Shown here piece after piece: positions 1-8,463 of a stretch of 64,000 nucleotides of DNA (its first letter is position 1; each line of letters begins with the position of its first letter). Origin of the DNA: Micromonospora sp. MP36. Its GTDB lineage: Bacteria > Actinomycetota > Actinomycetes > Mycobacteriales > Micromonosporaceae. Both the position numbers and the translations under genes were made by a program. Location of the stretch: positions 24,893 through 88,892 of the forward strand of contig NZ_VSFA01000021.1 of NCBI RefSeq assembly GCF_008119785.1, given 5' to 3'. The notes beneath the pieces were generated by a model that did no database searches, was not told the origin of the DNA, and saw only the letters and a program-made list of their open reading frames with translations.

Positions 1-276
1 ATCGAGCAGCTGGAGCGGTTCGAGGCGCTGGTCGGCCGGGAACGGCTGCACGTCATCGACAGCGACGACTTCTTCGCCGACCCGCGCCCGGCCTTCGACG
101 CGGTCTGCGACTTCCTCGGCCTGCCCCGCTGGGCGGACATCTCCTTCGGCAAGCACAACTCGCGTTCGCGGTCGCCGATGTCGCCGGAGCTGCGGGCCCG
201 GCTGGAGGCGCACTTCGCCCCGTACGACGAGCGGCTGGCCACCTGGTGGGGACGCGTGCCGTCGTGGCGGCGGTGA
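1..276 (+). CDS. sulfotransferase family protein, C-terminal part (5' end outside window)
   Basis: The frame is open from base 1 to a TGA at 274-276 and gives the last 91 residues of a protein. The pattern DDFFADPRPAFDAVCDFLGL followed by a basic HNSRSRS segment and a tail rich in Trp and Arg is typical of the C-terminal part of PAPS-dependent sulfotransferases of the NDST type. There the segment lies after the 3'-phosphate-binding region. The stop overlaps the GTG start of the flippase gene (GTGA), so the two are translationally coupled. A second sulfotransferase follows the flippase. The PAPS-binding N-terminus lies outside the window, so substrate and exact subfamily cannot be judged. Confidence 0.75.
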   Translation: MEQLERFEALVGRERLHVIDSDDFFADPRPAFDAVCDFLGLPRWADISFGKHNSRSRSPMSPELRARLEAHFAPYDERLATWWGRVPSWRR

Positions 277-1862
277 CCCGGACGGACGGCGGCGCCACCG
301 CGACGCGGACCGCACCGGCCGGCGGACCCGGTGCGGGCGCCGGCCTGGGCGGCGCCGCCCGCCAGAGCTTCGCCAACCTGGTCGGGGTCGGCCTCGCCGC
401 GGTCGCCGGCTTCGGCCTGAACATCGTCATCACCCGGGGCTGGTCGGTCCGCGAGGCGGGCATGTTCTTCGCCGCCACCAGCGCGTTCATGATCGCCGCG
501 TCGGCCGCCCGGCTCGGCACCGACGTGGGGACGGTCTACTTCGTCAGCCGGTACCGGGCCCTCGACCAGCGTGAGCGGATCCGCGGCACGGTGCTGGCCG
601 GCCTGCTGCCGGTGCTGGCCGTCGGGGCGCTGCTCGGCCTGGCCGGCTGGCTGTCCGCCCCGGCGCTCGCCGCGGCCACCATGCCGGAGGCCGGTCCGGA
701 CGCGGTGACCGCGCTGCGCATCCTGCTGGCCTTCGTGCCGCTGGCCGCGCTCAACGACTACGCCCTCGCCGCCTGCCGGGGCTTCGGCCAGATGCGGCCC
801 CTGCTGACCGTGGAACGGCTCGGCCGCACGCTGGTGCAGTTCGTGGCGGTGGCGGTGGCCGCCTGGCTCGGTCTCTCCGCCACGTCCGCGCTGCCGCTGG
901 CCTGGGCGGTGCCGTACCTGCTCGCCGCCGCGGTGGCGGTGGTCTGGCTGGGCCGGCTGGTCCGCCGCGCCGGACGGCGCGTCGCCCAGCCGGTGCCGGT
1001 GGGCGAGCTGGCCGGGCCGTTCTGGCGGTTCACCGGGCCGCGCGCGCTGAGCAGCCTGGCCGCGATCGTCGTGCAGCGGCTGGACATCGTGCTGCTCAGC
1101 GCGCTGCGCGGGCCGGCCGACGCGGCGGTCTACACCGCCGCGACCCGCTTCCTCGCCCTCGGCCAGCTCTCCAGCGTCGCCCTGTCCAGCTCGGTCCAGC
1201 ACCGGCTGGCGGCCGCGTTCGCCCGGGACGACCGGGCCGAGGCACGGCAGCTCTACCAGGCGGCCACCGGCTGGCTGGTGCTGCTCGCCTGGCCGGCCTA
1301 CCTCGTCTTCGCCGCGTTCGCCGGGCCCATGCTGGCGCTGTTCGGCTCCGGCTACGGGGCCGGCCGCCCGGTGGTGCTGCTGCTCGCGCTGACCATGCTG
1401 GTGGCGACCGGCTGCGGCATGGTGGACATGGTGCTCAACATGGCCGGGCGCACGGCGTGGACCTTCTACAACGCGATGGCCGGCACGGTGCTCAACGTGG
1501 TGGCCAACGTCGCGCTCATCCCGGTGTACGGCATCCTCGGCGCCGCCCTGGCCTGGACCGCGTCCATCCTGGTCACCAACCTGGTGCCGCTGGGCCAGCT
1601 CTGGTGGTCGCTGCGGCTGCACCCGTTCGGGCGCGGCACCCGGGCCGCGATGGCCCTGGCCGTCGGCTGCTTCGGCCTGCCGCTCGGGGCGGCCAGCCTG
1701 CTCGGCGCCCCGGTGCCGGTGCTCGCCGGGTTGACGGTGGTCGGCGCGGCGGCGTACCTGGCCGGCGCCTGGCGCTGGCGGGCCGCCCTGCACCTCGACG
1801 CGCTCCGCGCGCTGCGGCGCGGCCGGAAGAGCACCGGCGCGACCCCGGCCGCCCAGTCCTGA
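273..1862 (+). CDS. lipopolysaccharide/oligosaccharide flippase (MOP superfamily, Wzx-like)
   Basis: This polytopic membrane protein of about 529 residues has 12-14 hydrophobic segments and fits the polysaccharide-transport branch of the MOP exporter superfamily. Such proteins flip lipid-linked glycan units across the membrane. Family-like features are the segment with FANLVGVGLAAVAGFGLNI near residue 30, the mid-protein stretch VVQRLDIVLLSALRGPADA and the alternating TM pairs with basic loops. GTG 273 overlaps the upstream stop as GTGA; earlier in-frame GTGs at 246 and 264 are possible but lie inside the upstream gene. The flanking sulfotransferases suggest that the exported glycan is sulfated (inference). 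It could equally serve a teichoic-acid-like polymer. Confidence 0.82.
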   Translation: MTRTDGGATATRTAPAGGPGAGAGLGGAARQSFANLVGVGLAAVAGFGLNIVITRGWSVREAGMFFAATSAFMIAASAARLGTDVGTVYFVSRYRALDQRERIRGTVLAGLLPVLAVGALLGLAGWLSAPALAAATMPEAGPDAVTALRILLAFVPLAALNDYALAACRGFGQMRPLLTVERLGRTLVQFVAVAVAAWLGLSATSALPLAWAVPYLLAAAVAVVWLGRLVRRAGRRVAQPVPVGELAGPFWRFTGPRALSSLAAIVVQRLDIVLLSALRGPADAAVYTAATRFLALGQLSSVALSSSVQHRLAAAFARDDRAEARQLYQAATGWLVLLAWPAYLVFAAFAGPMLALFGSGYGAGRPVVLLLALTMLVATGCGMVDMVLNMAGRTAWTFYNAMAGTVLNVVANVALIPVYGILGAALAWTASILVTNLVPLGQLWWSLRLHPFGRGTRAAMALAVGCFGLPLGAASLLGAPVPVLAGLTVVGAAAYLAGAWRWRAALHLDALRALRRGRKSTGATPAAQS

Positions 1863-1890
1863 CCTGCCCCTGCGTACCGATGGGACACCG

Positions 1891-2823
1891 ATGACCAGCA
1901 GCACGCCCCTCGCCCCGCACACCGGCCTGTCCGCCGTCAAGGCCGCGAAGCTCGCCGCCGTCGGTCTGCTCGCGGACCGCAAGGAGCGCCGGGAGCTGGA
2001 ACGGCCGGTGGAGGCCGGCAACCGCAAGCGCAGCCTCCGGGTGGACCGGCCGATCTTCATCCTGGGCGCGCCCCGCTCCGGCACCACCTTCCTGGGCAGC
2101 TGCGTCGGGGCGCTGCCGGAGGTCTCCTACCACTTCGAGCCGCGGCTGACCAAGGCGGTGGCCCGCTGCGTGTACGAGGGCAGCTGGACCCCGCAGCGGG
2201 CGGCCCGCTACTTCCGCGGCTACTACGGGGCGCTGCTCGCCGCGTCCGGCCACGGCGGCCTCCGGTTCGCCGAGAAGGACCCGGAGAACTGCTTCATCGT
2301 GCCGTTCCTGACCGAGGTCTTCCCGGACGCGGTCTTCCTGCACGTCTATCGGGACGGCCGGGACGTCGCGGTCTCGCACGCCGAGCAGCCGTGGCTGAAT
2401 GCGGCCTCGACGGGCAGCGGAAAGAGCGGCCGGGGCGGTACGGCGTGGGGCGCGGCACCGCGGTTCTGGGTGGAACCGGAGCGGCACGAGGAGTTCACCC
2501 GGGTCTCTGACCTGGGCCGCTCCGCTTGGATGTGGCGCCGGTTCACCGGCAGCGCCCTGGCCCAGCTCGCCGAGCTGCCCGCCGAGCGGGTGCGCCACCT
2601 GCGCTACGAGGACATCGTCAGCCGTCCCGCGGAGGCGGCCGAGGTGGTGGCCGACTTCCTGGAGGTGACGGACCCGGCGGGCCGGCAGGCGTTGCACGCG
2701 CGCTTCGGGAAGGCCCGCCCGGACTCGGTCGGCCGCTGGCGCAAGCGGCTGAGCGAGCAGGACCTCGCCGACGTCCTCGGCCAGGCCGAGCCGCTGCTCA
2801 GCCAACTCGGCTACACCCCGTGA
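1891..2823 (+). CDS. PAPS-dependent sulfotransferase
   Basis: The protein has 310 residues. A 5'-phosphosulfate-binding loop (GAPRSGTTFLGS) lies near residue 55 and the 3'-phosphate-binding helix region (HVYRDGRDVAVSH) near residue 150. Both are hallmark sulfotransferase motifs. The reaction is transfer of sulfate from PAPS to a hydroxyl or amine, probably on a glycan because the gene follows the flippase by 28 bases. The C-terminal LRYEDIVSRPAEAAEVVADF is the usual end of the fold and resembles the truncated sulfotransferase at base 1. There is no signal peptide, so it should act in the cytosol or at the inner membrane face before export. The acceptor is unknown. Confidence 0.88.
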   Translation: MTSSTPLAPHTGLSAVKAAKLAAVGLLADRKERRELERPVEAGNRKRSLRVDRPIFILGAPRSGTTFLGSCVGALPEVSYHFEPRLTKAVARCVYEGSWTPQRAARYFRGYYGALLAASGHGGLRFAEKDPENCFIVPFLTEVFPDAVFLHVYRDGRDVAVSHAEQPWLNAASTGSGKSGRGGTAWGAAPRFWVEPERHEEFTRVSDLGRSAWMWRRFTGSALAQLAELPAERVRHLRYEDIVSRPAEAAEVVADFLEVTDPAGRQALHARFGKARPDSVGRWRKRLSEQDLADVLGQAEPLLSQLGYTP

Positions 2824-2943
2824 CAGCGGTCGCATCGGTAGAGTGCCAGGGGTTGTCCGCCCGCCCCGGCGCGCCGTCCCGCTGACGCGGGCCGCCGGGG
2901 CCGCCGACCATGGGGCCGGCGACCACCCCGGGGAGAGGTTGCG

Positions 2944-4014
2944 TTGGTACGACGGTTACGACGCACGACGGCAGTCATGTTCGCCCTGGCCCTTGTGTGG
3001 CCGACGGTGACGGCCTGTGACGCCGGGCCGGCCGACCGATCGGACCGGCCGACGACGGTGGCGGCACCGCCCCCCTCGGTGGAGCCCCGCACCGCTCCGG
3101 TGCGGACCACCGGGCGCGGGCCGGAGCTGCCGAAGCGGGGCGCCTGGCTCGGCGCGTGGGTCAAGCCGCAGTTCCACAACGCGACCGGGCGCACGACCGC
3201 GCTCGACGAGTTCAACCAGGCGGCCGGCGGCAAGCTGACCATGGCGCACATGTTCCACGAGTGGAACGAGGCGTTCCCGGGCGCCACCGAGCGGGCCTTC
3301 CAGGCCCAGGGGAAGCTCCAGATGATCTCCTGGGGCGGCACGGACACCCGGTCCACGGTCAGCGGCATATACGACTCGCTGATCCGCCAGCGCGCCGAGG
3401 ACGTCAAGGCGTTCGGCGTGCCGGTGCTGCTCCGCTACCGGTGGGAGATGGACCGGCCGAACCTGGCCGCCAGCATGCACTCCCCGGAGGACTACGTCGC
3501 CGCCTGGAAGCACGTCCGGGCCATCTTCACCGAGGTCGGCGTCACCAACGCGGCCTGGGTGTGGTGCCCGCACGCGGACGGCTTCGCCGAGGCCGACCGG
3601 GACGCCGCCGCCTACTACCCCGGCGACGACCAGGTGGACTGGCTCTGCGCCGACGTCTACCCCAGCCCGGAGTGGAACAGCTTCGCCGACCGGATGGACC
3701 ACTTCATGGCCTTCGCCCAGAAGCACCCCCGGCCGGTGGTGATCGGCGAGTTCGGCCTCACCCAGGAGGGTCGGCCCGGCCAGCGAGCCGACTGGCTGCG
3801 CGAGGTCCGGCCCTACCTCAAGAAGCACCCGCAGATCAAGGCGGCGCTCTACTTCGCGGCCAAGCAGACCACGAAGCCGCTGTACGACAGCACGTTCGGC
3901 AACGACCCGGAGAGCGCAGCGGTGTTCCGCGAGCTGGCGACCGACCCGTACTTCAGCCCGCCGCCGCCCGACCTGACCGTCTCGTCCGGGCCGCCGTCGG
4001 CGCCGGCCCGGTGA
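2944..4014 (+). CDS. GH26-like secreted lipoprotein glycosidase
   Basis: The 356-residue protein starts at TTG 2944, chosen because GGGAGAGG lies 5 bases upstream at 2931-2938; ATG 2977 is the alternative. The N-terminus has a basic start, a hydrophobic core and a lipobox VTAC with Cys25, so it is a predicted lipoprotein. The mature part resembles family 26 glycoside hydrolases (beta-mannanase type). Candidate acid/base Glu168 lies in RYRWEMD and candidate nucleophile Glu269 in VIGEFGL. Trp-rich strands AAWVWCPHAD and DWLCADVYP fit a TIM barrel. The role is probably trimming or degrading a mannan or related exopolysaccharide outside the cell. The exact substrate is not visible. Confidence 0.78.
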   Translation: MVRRLRRTTAVMFALALVWPTVTACDAGPADRSDRPTTVAAPPPSVEPRTAPVRTTGRGPELPKRGAWLGAWVKPQFHNATGRTTALDEFNQAAGGKLTMAHMFHEWNEAFPGATERAFQAQGKLQMISWGGTDTRSTVSGIYDSLIRQRAEDVKAFGVPVLLRYRWEMDRPNLAASMHSPEDYVAAWKHVRAIFTEVGVTNAAWVWCPHADGFAEADRDAAAYYPGDDQVDWLCADVYPSPEWNSFADRMDHFMAFAQKHPRPVVIGEFGLTQEGRPGQRADWLREVRPYLKKHPQIKAALYFAAKQTTKPLYDSTFGNDPESAAVFRELATDPYFSPPPPDLTVSSGPPSAPAR

Positions 4015-4094
4015 TCGTCCCTCGTCTTTTCGTGCGAGCTCCGGCACTTCCTTGGTCAAAAAGGGTGGTCCCGGGTGGACGTACCGAGGCCGGA

Positions 4095-4115
4095 TGAGAG
4101 AAGGTATTGCTCTCA
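4095..4115. promoter_or_regulatory. small inverted repeat in the leader of the malectin gene
   Basis: TGAGAG at 4095-4100 is the exact reverse complement of CTCTCA at 4110-4115, with a 9-base spacer. It sits in the 188-base gap before the malectin-domain gene, beside the locally AT-richest stretch around 4052-4070. It may be an operator or a small RNA hairpin. Nothing else recognisable was seen in the gap. Confidence 0.25.
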
Positions 4116-4202
4116 CGCCTGCGGTCGGCCGGACGTACGCCCCACCCCGCGTCGTTTCCCGGCCCTGACCGCAGCGCCTCCGACCTTCACCCGGAGTTGC
4201 CT

Positions 4203-7200
4203 GTGGCTTCCTCGATACTGAGACACCGCTCGGTGTCCGCACTCGGCGCCGCCGCCCTCGGCATCGCCACCCTGTTCACCCCCGGGCTCACCGCCCCCGC
4301 GCTCGCGGCTCCCGCGCCGGACCACAGCACGATGGTCGGCGAGGTGCCGACCGACAAGACGCCGAACATCAACGACGGCAACGTGGTCGCCATCTACGAC
4401 GCGGGCGACAAGGTCATCGTGGGTGGTTCGTTCACCAAGGCGCAGGACCGCGGCCAGCAGACCACCGAGGTCACCCGCAAGTACGTGCTCGCCTTCGACA
4501 AGGCCACCGGCAAGATCGACAACTCCTTCGCGCCGGTGCTGGAGGGCGCGACCGCCGACGAACCGGCGGACGTCACCGCGATCATCGCCGGACCGACCCC
4601 GGGCACCGTCTACCTGGCCGGCACGTTCAACAAGGTGAACGGCAGCAACTACCGCAAGCTGGTCCTGCTCAACGTCGCGGACGGCAGTGTGGTCACCGGC
4701 TTCAAGAACGCGGTGTTCAACGGCACGGTCAAGGACATCGCGCTCGTCGGCGACCGGCTCCTGGTCGGCGGCATCTTCACCAGCACCACCGGGGTCACCC
4801 GCAACGGGCTGGCCTCGCTGAACGCCAAGACGGGCGCGGTCGACGACTACCTCACCGTGGCGCTGACCGAGAACCACAACTGGACCAGCACCAACGGCGG
4901 CGCCAAGGCGGGCGTCGGCACCGAGAAGCTGACGGTCTCGCCGGACGGCAAGCAGCTGGTCGTCATCGGCAACTTCAAGAAGGCCAACGGGGTCGTCCAC
5001 GACCAGATCGTCCGGATCAACCTGGGCGACACCTCGGCGACCATCGCCGACTGGAACACCGACCGCTACTCGGCGGCCTGCCGCTACACGTCGTTCGACT
5101 CGTATGTCCGGGACGTGGCGTTCTCCCCGGACGGCAAGTACTTCATGGTGGTGACCACCGGCGCGGCGTACCCCGGCACGCTCTGCGACGCGGCCGCCCG
5201 CTGGGAGACCTCCGCCACCGGCAACGGCCAGCAGCCCACCTGGGTCAACTACAGCGGCGGCGACACTTTCCTCTCGGTCGGCGTCAGCGAGAAGGCCGTC
5301 TACGTCGGCGGTCACTTCCGCTGGCTCAACAACTCGCTGGGCCGCGACAAGGCGGCGCCGGGCGCGGTGGGCCGGGCCAGCATCGCCGCCCTGGACCCGG
5401 TCAGCGGCCTGCCGCTGTCCTGGAACCCGGGCCGCCACCCGCGCGGCTACGGCGTCACCGAGATGCTGGTGACCTCGGAGGGCCTCTGGATCGGCAGCGA
5501 CCAGGACTGGATCGGTCCCGACTTCAAGTACAAGCGCGCGAAGCTCGCGTTCTTCCCGCTGGACGGTGGCAGCGCCCCACACTCGACCAGCACCAAGGGC
5601 CTGCCCGGTGACATCTACCAGGCCGGCCGTGCGGCGCAGACCGAGGTGCTCCACCGGATCAACGCCGGTGGCCCGGCGATCCCCGCGACCGACGGCGGCC
5701 CGGACTGGGCCGGCGACACCGCCACCGAGCCCAGCCCGCTGCACAACGCGGGCAGCAACACCAAGACGTACGTGACCAACGCCACGTTCGACTCGACCGT
5801 GCCGGCCGGCACCCCGGCGACGCTGTTCAACAGCGAGCGCTGGGACGCGTCGACCGCCCCGGACATGCAGTGGGACATCCCGGTCGCGGCCGGCACCCGG
5901 GTCGACGTCCGGCTCTACTTCGCCAACCGGTACGCCGGCACCTCGGCGATCGGCGCGCGGAAGTTCAACGTCAGCATCGACGGCGTGCTCAAACTGAACA
6001 ACATCGACCCGGTCGTCGCCGCCGGCGGCACCGACCGCGGCACCATGCGGTCGTTCTCCGTGGTCAGCGACGGTGTCGTGGACATCGACTTCGGCCGGGT
6101 GGTGGAGAACCCGCTGGTCCAGGGCATCGAGATCGTCAAGACCGCCCCGACGCCCGCCGCGTCGGACGTGCTCTACCGGGTCAACGCGGGCGGCCCTGAG
6201 CTGGCAGCCGCCAGCGGGCCGGCCTGGGCCACCGACAGCGTGGCCGCGCCGAGCCAGTACCACAACGACGGCAGCAACGTCACCAACTACGCCACCAACG
6301 CGACGGTCGACGCGACTGTGCCCGCCGGTACGCCGATTGCCCTGTTCAACACCGAGCGCTGGGACCTGGCGACCGCCCCGGACATGCAGTGGGACTTCCC
6401 GGTCCCGGCGGGCACCCCCATCCAGGTCCGGCTCTACCTGGCCAACCGGTACGCCAAGACCGGGACGGTCGGCGCGCGGAAGTTCAACGTGAGCGTCGAC
6501 GGCGTGCTCAAGCTGAACAACTTCGACCCGGTCGCCGCTGCCGGCGGCACCAACCGGGGCATCATGCGGGCGTTCACGTTCACCAGCGACGGCAACGTGG
6601 ACATCGACTTCGGCCGCTCGGTGGAGAACCCGCTCATCCAGGGCATCGAGATCGTCCAGCTGCCGCCGGTGCCGTCCGGGGCCGCCCTGGACACCGTGAC
6701 CAAGCGGTCGTACGACGGGGCGACCGCGGTCGGCGCGGCCACCTCGGTCGCGAACTCCGACGGCACCAAGTGGTCGACGGTCAAGGGCGCGTTCTGGGTC
6801 GGCGGCGACCTCTTCTACGGGGTGAACGGTGACCTGTACCGCCGGTCCTTCGACGGCAGCACCTTCGGCACCCCGAAGAAGCTGGACCCGTACCACGACG
6901 CGACGTGGGACACGCTGACGACCGGCTCCGCCCCGGAGGGGCAGACGTACGCCGGCATGGCGTCGGACTTCTCCGCGGACATGGCGAACCTGACCGGCAT
7001 GTTCTACACCGGTGGCCGGCTCTACTACACCCTGGCCGGCCAGAGCACCCTGTTCTGGCGCTGGTTCTCGCCGGACACCGGCACCGTCGGGGCGGAGCGG
7101 ACCGCCGTCGCGGGCACGACGGCCTTCGGTGACGCGGGTGGCATGTTCCTGGACGGCGACACGCTCTACGTGGTCTCCCGGGGCACCGGCAACCTCTCCT

Positions 7201-7307
7201 CGATGGCCTGGTCGGGCGGCGCGCCGACCGGCTCGGCCACCGTGCGCAGCGGTCCGGGTGTGGACAAGGTGGACTGGCGGGCCACCGCCGTCTTCGTCGG
7301 CCCGTGA
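4203..7307 (+). CDS. secreted beta-propeller plus two malectin domains, carbohydrate-binding protein
   Basis: GTG 4203 is preferred over an upstream in-frame TTG 4107 because CGGAG lies 6 bases before it and a clean signal peptide follows (hydrophobic core, then ALA cleaved before APAPDH). The protein has about 1034 residues. Residues about 40-470 are repeats of the type VIVGGSFTKAQ, VYLAGTFNKVNG and LLVGGIFTST, matching delta-60/Kelch-like propeller blades. Residues about 480-645 and 656-819 are two tandem malectin domains that share ERWD, APDMQWD, GARKFNVS and DFGR blocks. Residues 825-1034 form another propeller-like module with FDGSTFGTP. The role is probably extracellular binding of sugar polymers. 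A strong bidirectional terminator follows. Confidence 0.8.
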   Translation: MASSILRHRSVSALGAAALGIATLFTPGLTAPALAAPAPDHSTMVGEVPTDKTPNINDGNVVAIYDAGDKVIVGGSFTKAQDRGQQTTEVTRKYVLAFDKATGKIDNSFAPVLEGATADEPADVTAIIAGPTPGTVYLAGTFNKVNGSNYRKLVLLNVADGSVVTGFKNAVFNGTVKDIALVGDRLLVGGIFTSTTGVTRNGLASLNAKTGAVDDYLTVALTENHNWTSTNGGAKAGVGTEKLTVSPDGKQLVVIGNFKKANGVVHDQIVRINLGDTSATIADWNTDRYSAACRYTSFDSYVRDVAFSPDGKYFMVVTTGAAYPGTLCDAAARWETSATGNGQQPTWVNYSGGDTFLSVGVSEKAVYVGGHFRWLNNSLGRDKAAPGAVGRASIAALDPVSGLPLSWNPGRHPRGYGVTEMLVTSEGLWIGSDQDWIGPDFKYKRAKLAFFPLDGGSAPHSTSTKGLPGDIYQAGRAAQTEVLHRINAGGPAIPATDGGPDWAGDTATEPSPLHNAGSNTKTYVTNATFDSTVPAGTPATLFNSERWDASTAPDMQWDIPVAAGTRVDVRLYFANRYAGTSAIGARKFNVSIDGVLKLNNIDPVVAAGGTDRGTMRSFSVVSDGVVDIDFGRVVENPLVQGIEIVKTAPTPAASDVLYRVNAGGPELAAASGPAWATDSVAAPSQYHNDGSNVTNYATNATVDATVPAGTPIALFNTERWDLATAPDMQWDFPVPAGTPIQVRLYLANRYAKTGTVGARKFNVSVDGVLKLNNFDPVAAAGGTNRGIMRAFTFTSDGNVDIDFGRSVENPLIQGIEIVQLPPVPSGAALDTVTKRSYDGATAVGAATSVANSDGTKWSTVKGAFWVGGDLFYGVNGDLYRRSFDGSTFGTPKKLDPYHDATWDTLTTGSAPEGQTYAGMASDFSADMANLTGMFYTGGRLYYTLAGQSTLFWRWFSPDTGTVGAERTAVAGTTAFGDAGGMFLDGDTLYVVSRGTGNLSSMAWSGGAPTGSATVRSGPGVDKVDWRATAVFVGP

Positions 7308-7322
7308 TCTGAGGCACCACAG

Positions 7323-7357
7323 GACGATGGCCCGGCCGTTTCGGCCGGGCCATCGTC
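7323..7357. terminator. bidirectional intrinsic terminator
   Basis: A perfect 15-bp stem (7323-7337 pairing with 7343-7357) encloses the 5-base loop GTTTC. It lies between the convergent malectin gene and CBS gene, so it can serve both. No long U tract is present, as is usual in high-GC actinomycetes. Confidence 0.8.
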
Positions 7358-7372
7358 GTCTCCGCGGTCGGC

Positions 7373-7765
7373 TCAGACCGTCGCGGCGGCGTGCTCCCGC
7401 GCCCAGACCCGCATCAGGTCGCGGACGGAGATCACCCCGGCCACCTCCCGGCCGTCGAGCACCACCAGGTGCCGGAAGCCGCCACGGGCCATGGCCACCG
7501 CCGCCTCCTCCACCGTCCAGTCCGGGCCGGCGTAGACGACGTCCCAGGTCAGGTGGGCTCCGGTGCGTTCGACGTCCGGGTCGAGCCCGGCGCCGATCGC
7601 GTTGAGCACGTCGCGTTCGGTCATGATCCCGACCCCTTCGGAGTCCGGGTCGATCACGACCGCCGACCCGACACGGCGGGCCGACATCATCCGGGCCGCC
7701 TGGCGGAGCGTGTGCTCCGGGCCGACCACGAGAACCTCACTGGACATCGCTTCCCGAACCTGCAT
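7373..7765 (-). CDS. tandem CBS-domain protein
   Basis: The protein has 130 residues and consists almost only of two CBS motifs. The first spans about residues 2-60 (VREAMSSEVLVVGPEHTL to GIMTERDVLNAIGAG), the second about 70-125 (DVVYAGPDWTVEEAAVAMA to GVISVRDLMRVW). Paired CBS motifs bind adenosine nucleotides or S-adenosylmethionine and sense energy or redox state. Stand-alone proteins of this size are common in actinomycetes near dormancy or stress genes. ATG 7765 directly follows an alternative GTG 7768; a purine-rich AGGGGTGA lies upstream. The divergent Nudix gene begins 113 bases away. No catalytic domain is present. Confidence 0.85.
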   Translation of the reverse strand: MQVREAMSSEVLVVGPEHTLRQAARMMSARRVGSAVVIDPDSEGVGIMTERDVLNAIGAGLDPDVERTGAHLTWDVVYAGPDWTVEEAAVAMARGGFRHLVVLDGREVAGVISVRDLMRVWAREHAAATV

Positions 7766-7878
7766 CACGCATCACCCCTATGGGACGGTGGCCTCGGTAC
7801 GGACATGGTGGACCATCGATGCGTACCGGGACAAGGCCACCATCGCCCCCGGGCGGTCCCGCTCGCTACTGTCGTGGC

Positions 7879-8328
7879 ATGCCCACCGAGCCCCTCCGCT
7901 GCGCCGGCGCGCTGATCGTGGACGACGACGGTCGCCTCTTCTTCCAGCGCCGGTCGCCCGAGCGGCGCCTCTTCCCCAACTGCTGGGACATCGTCGGCGG
8001 CCACCTCGAACCGGGCGAGGAGGTGGCGGACGCGCTCCACCGCGAGGTCACCGAGGAGACCGGCTGGCGGGTCTCGCAGGTGCTCGGCCTGGTCGGCGAG
8101 TACCGCTACACCGCCGACGACGGGTTGGCGCGGGTGGAGACCGACTTCCTGGTCCGAGTGGACGGGGACCTGAACCGGCCCCGGCTGGAGGTGGGGAAGC
8201 ACACCGAGTTCCGCTGGCTGGCGGAGCGGGACCTCGGCCTGCTCGACGAGCACCGCGACGTCAACGACGGGCTGATCCGGCGGATCGCCGAGGAGGCCTT
8301 CGCCGCGCTGCGCGCGATCGGCCGGTGA
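7879..8328 (+). CDS. Nudix hydrolase
   Basis: The protein has 149 residues. A perfect Nudix box GHLEPGEEVADALHREVTEE lies at about residues 41-60, with all Glu ligands for the catalytic divalent metal. The family hydrolyses nucleoside diphosphates linked to another moiety. FFQRRSPERRLFPNCWDIVGG before the box resembles the isopentenyl-diphosphate isomerase/8-oxo-dGTP branch, so sanitation of oxidised nucleotides or a diphosphate-sugar substrate are both possible. The start is fixed by a leaderless-type -10 TACTGT at 7867-7872, 6 bases before ATG 7879; there is no Shine-Dalgarno sequence. A long in-frame extension upstream lacks protein-like composition and is ignored. A hairpin follows at 8376. 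Confidence 0.87.
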   Translation: MPTEPLRCAGALIVDDDGRLFFQRRSPERRLFPNCWDIVGGHLEPGEEVADALHREVTEETGWRVSQVLGLVGEYRYTADDGLARVETDFLVRVDGDLNRPRLEVGKHTEFRWLAERDLGLLDEHRDVNDGLIRRIAEEAFAALRAIGR

Positions 8329-8375
8329 CCAGCCGCGCATAGTACCAGCTCACGCGGCACTTGCTGGCTGAACGG

Positions 8376-8397
8376 CCGGCCAACACCGGTTGGCCGG
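8376..8397 (+). terminator. intrinsic terminator after the Nudix gene
   Basis: CCGGCCAAC at 8376-8384 pairs perfectly with GTTGGCCGG at 8389-8397 around a 4-base loop. It lies 48 bases after the Nudix stop and isolates the next operon from read-through. Confidence 0.6.
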
Positions 8398-8463
8398 AGC
8401 GCTGCCGAGCGGTGACGCTATCCTCCACGATGACCGTGTGTCAGTCGTGGGGAGGGCTTCGGC

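Noticed and set aside
4113..6896. A 927-codon open frame antisense to the malectin gene
   Set aside because: Composition is Arg/Gly/Ala-Val shadow of the malectin frame with no domain.
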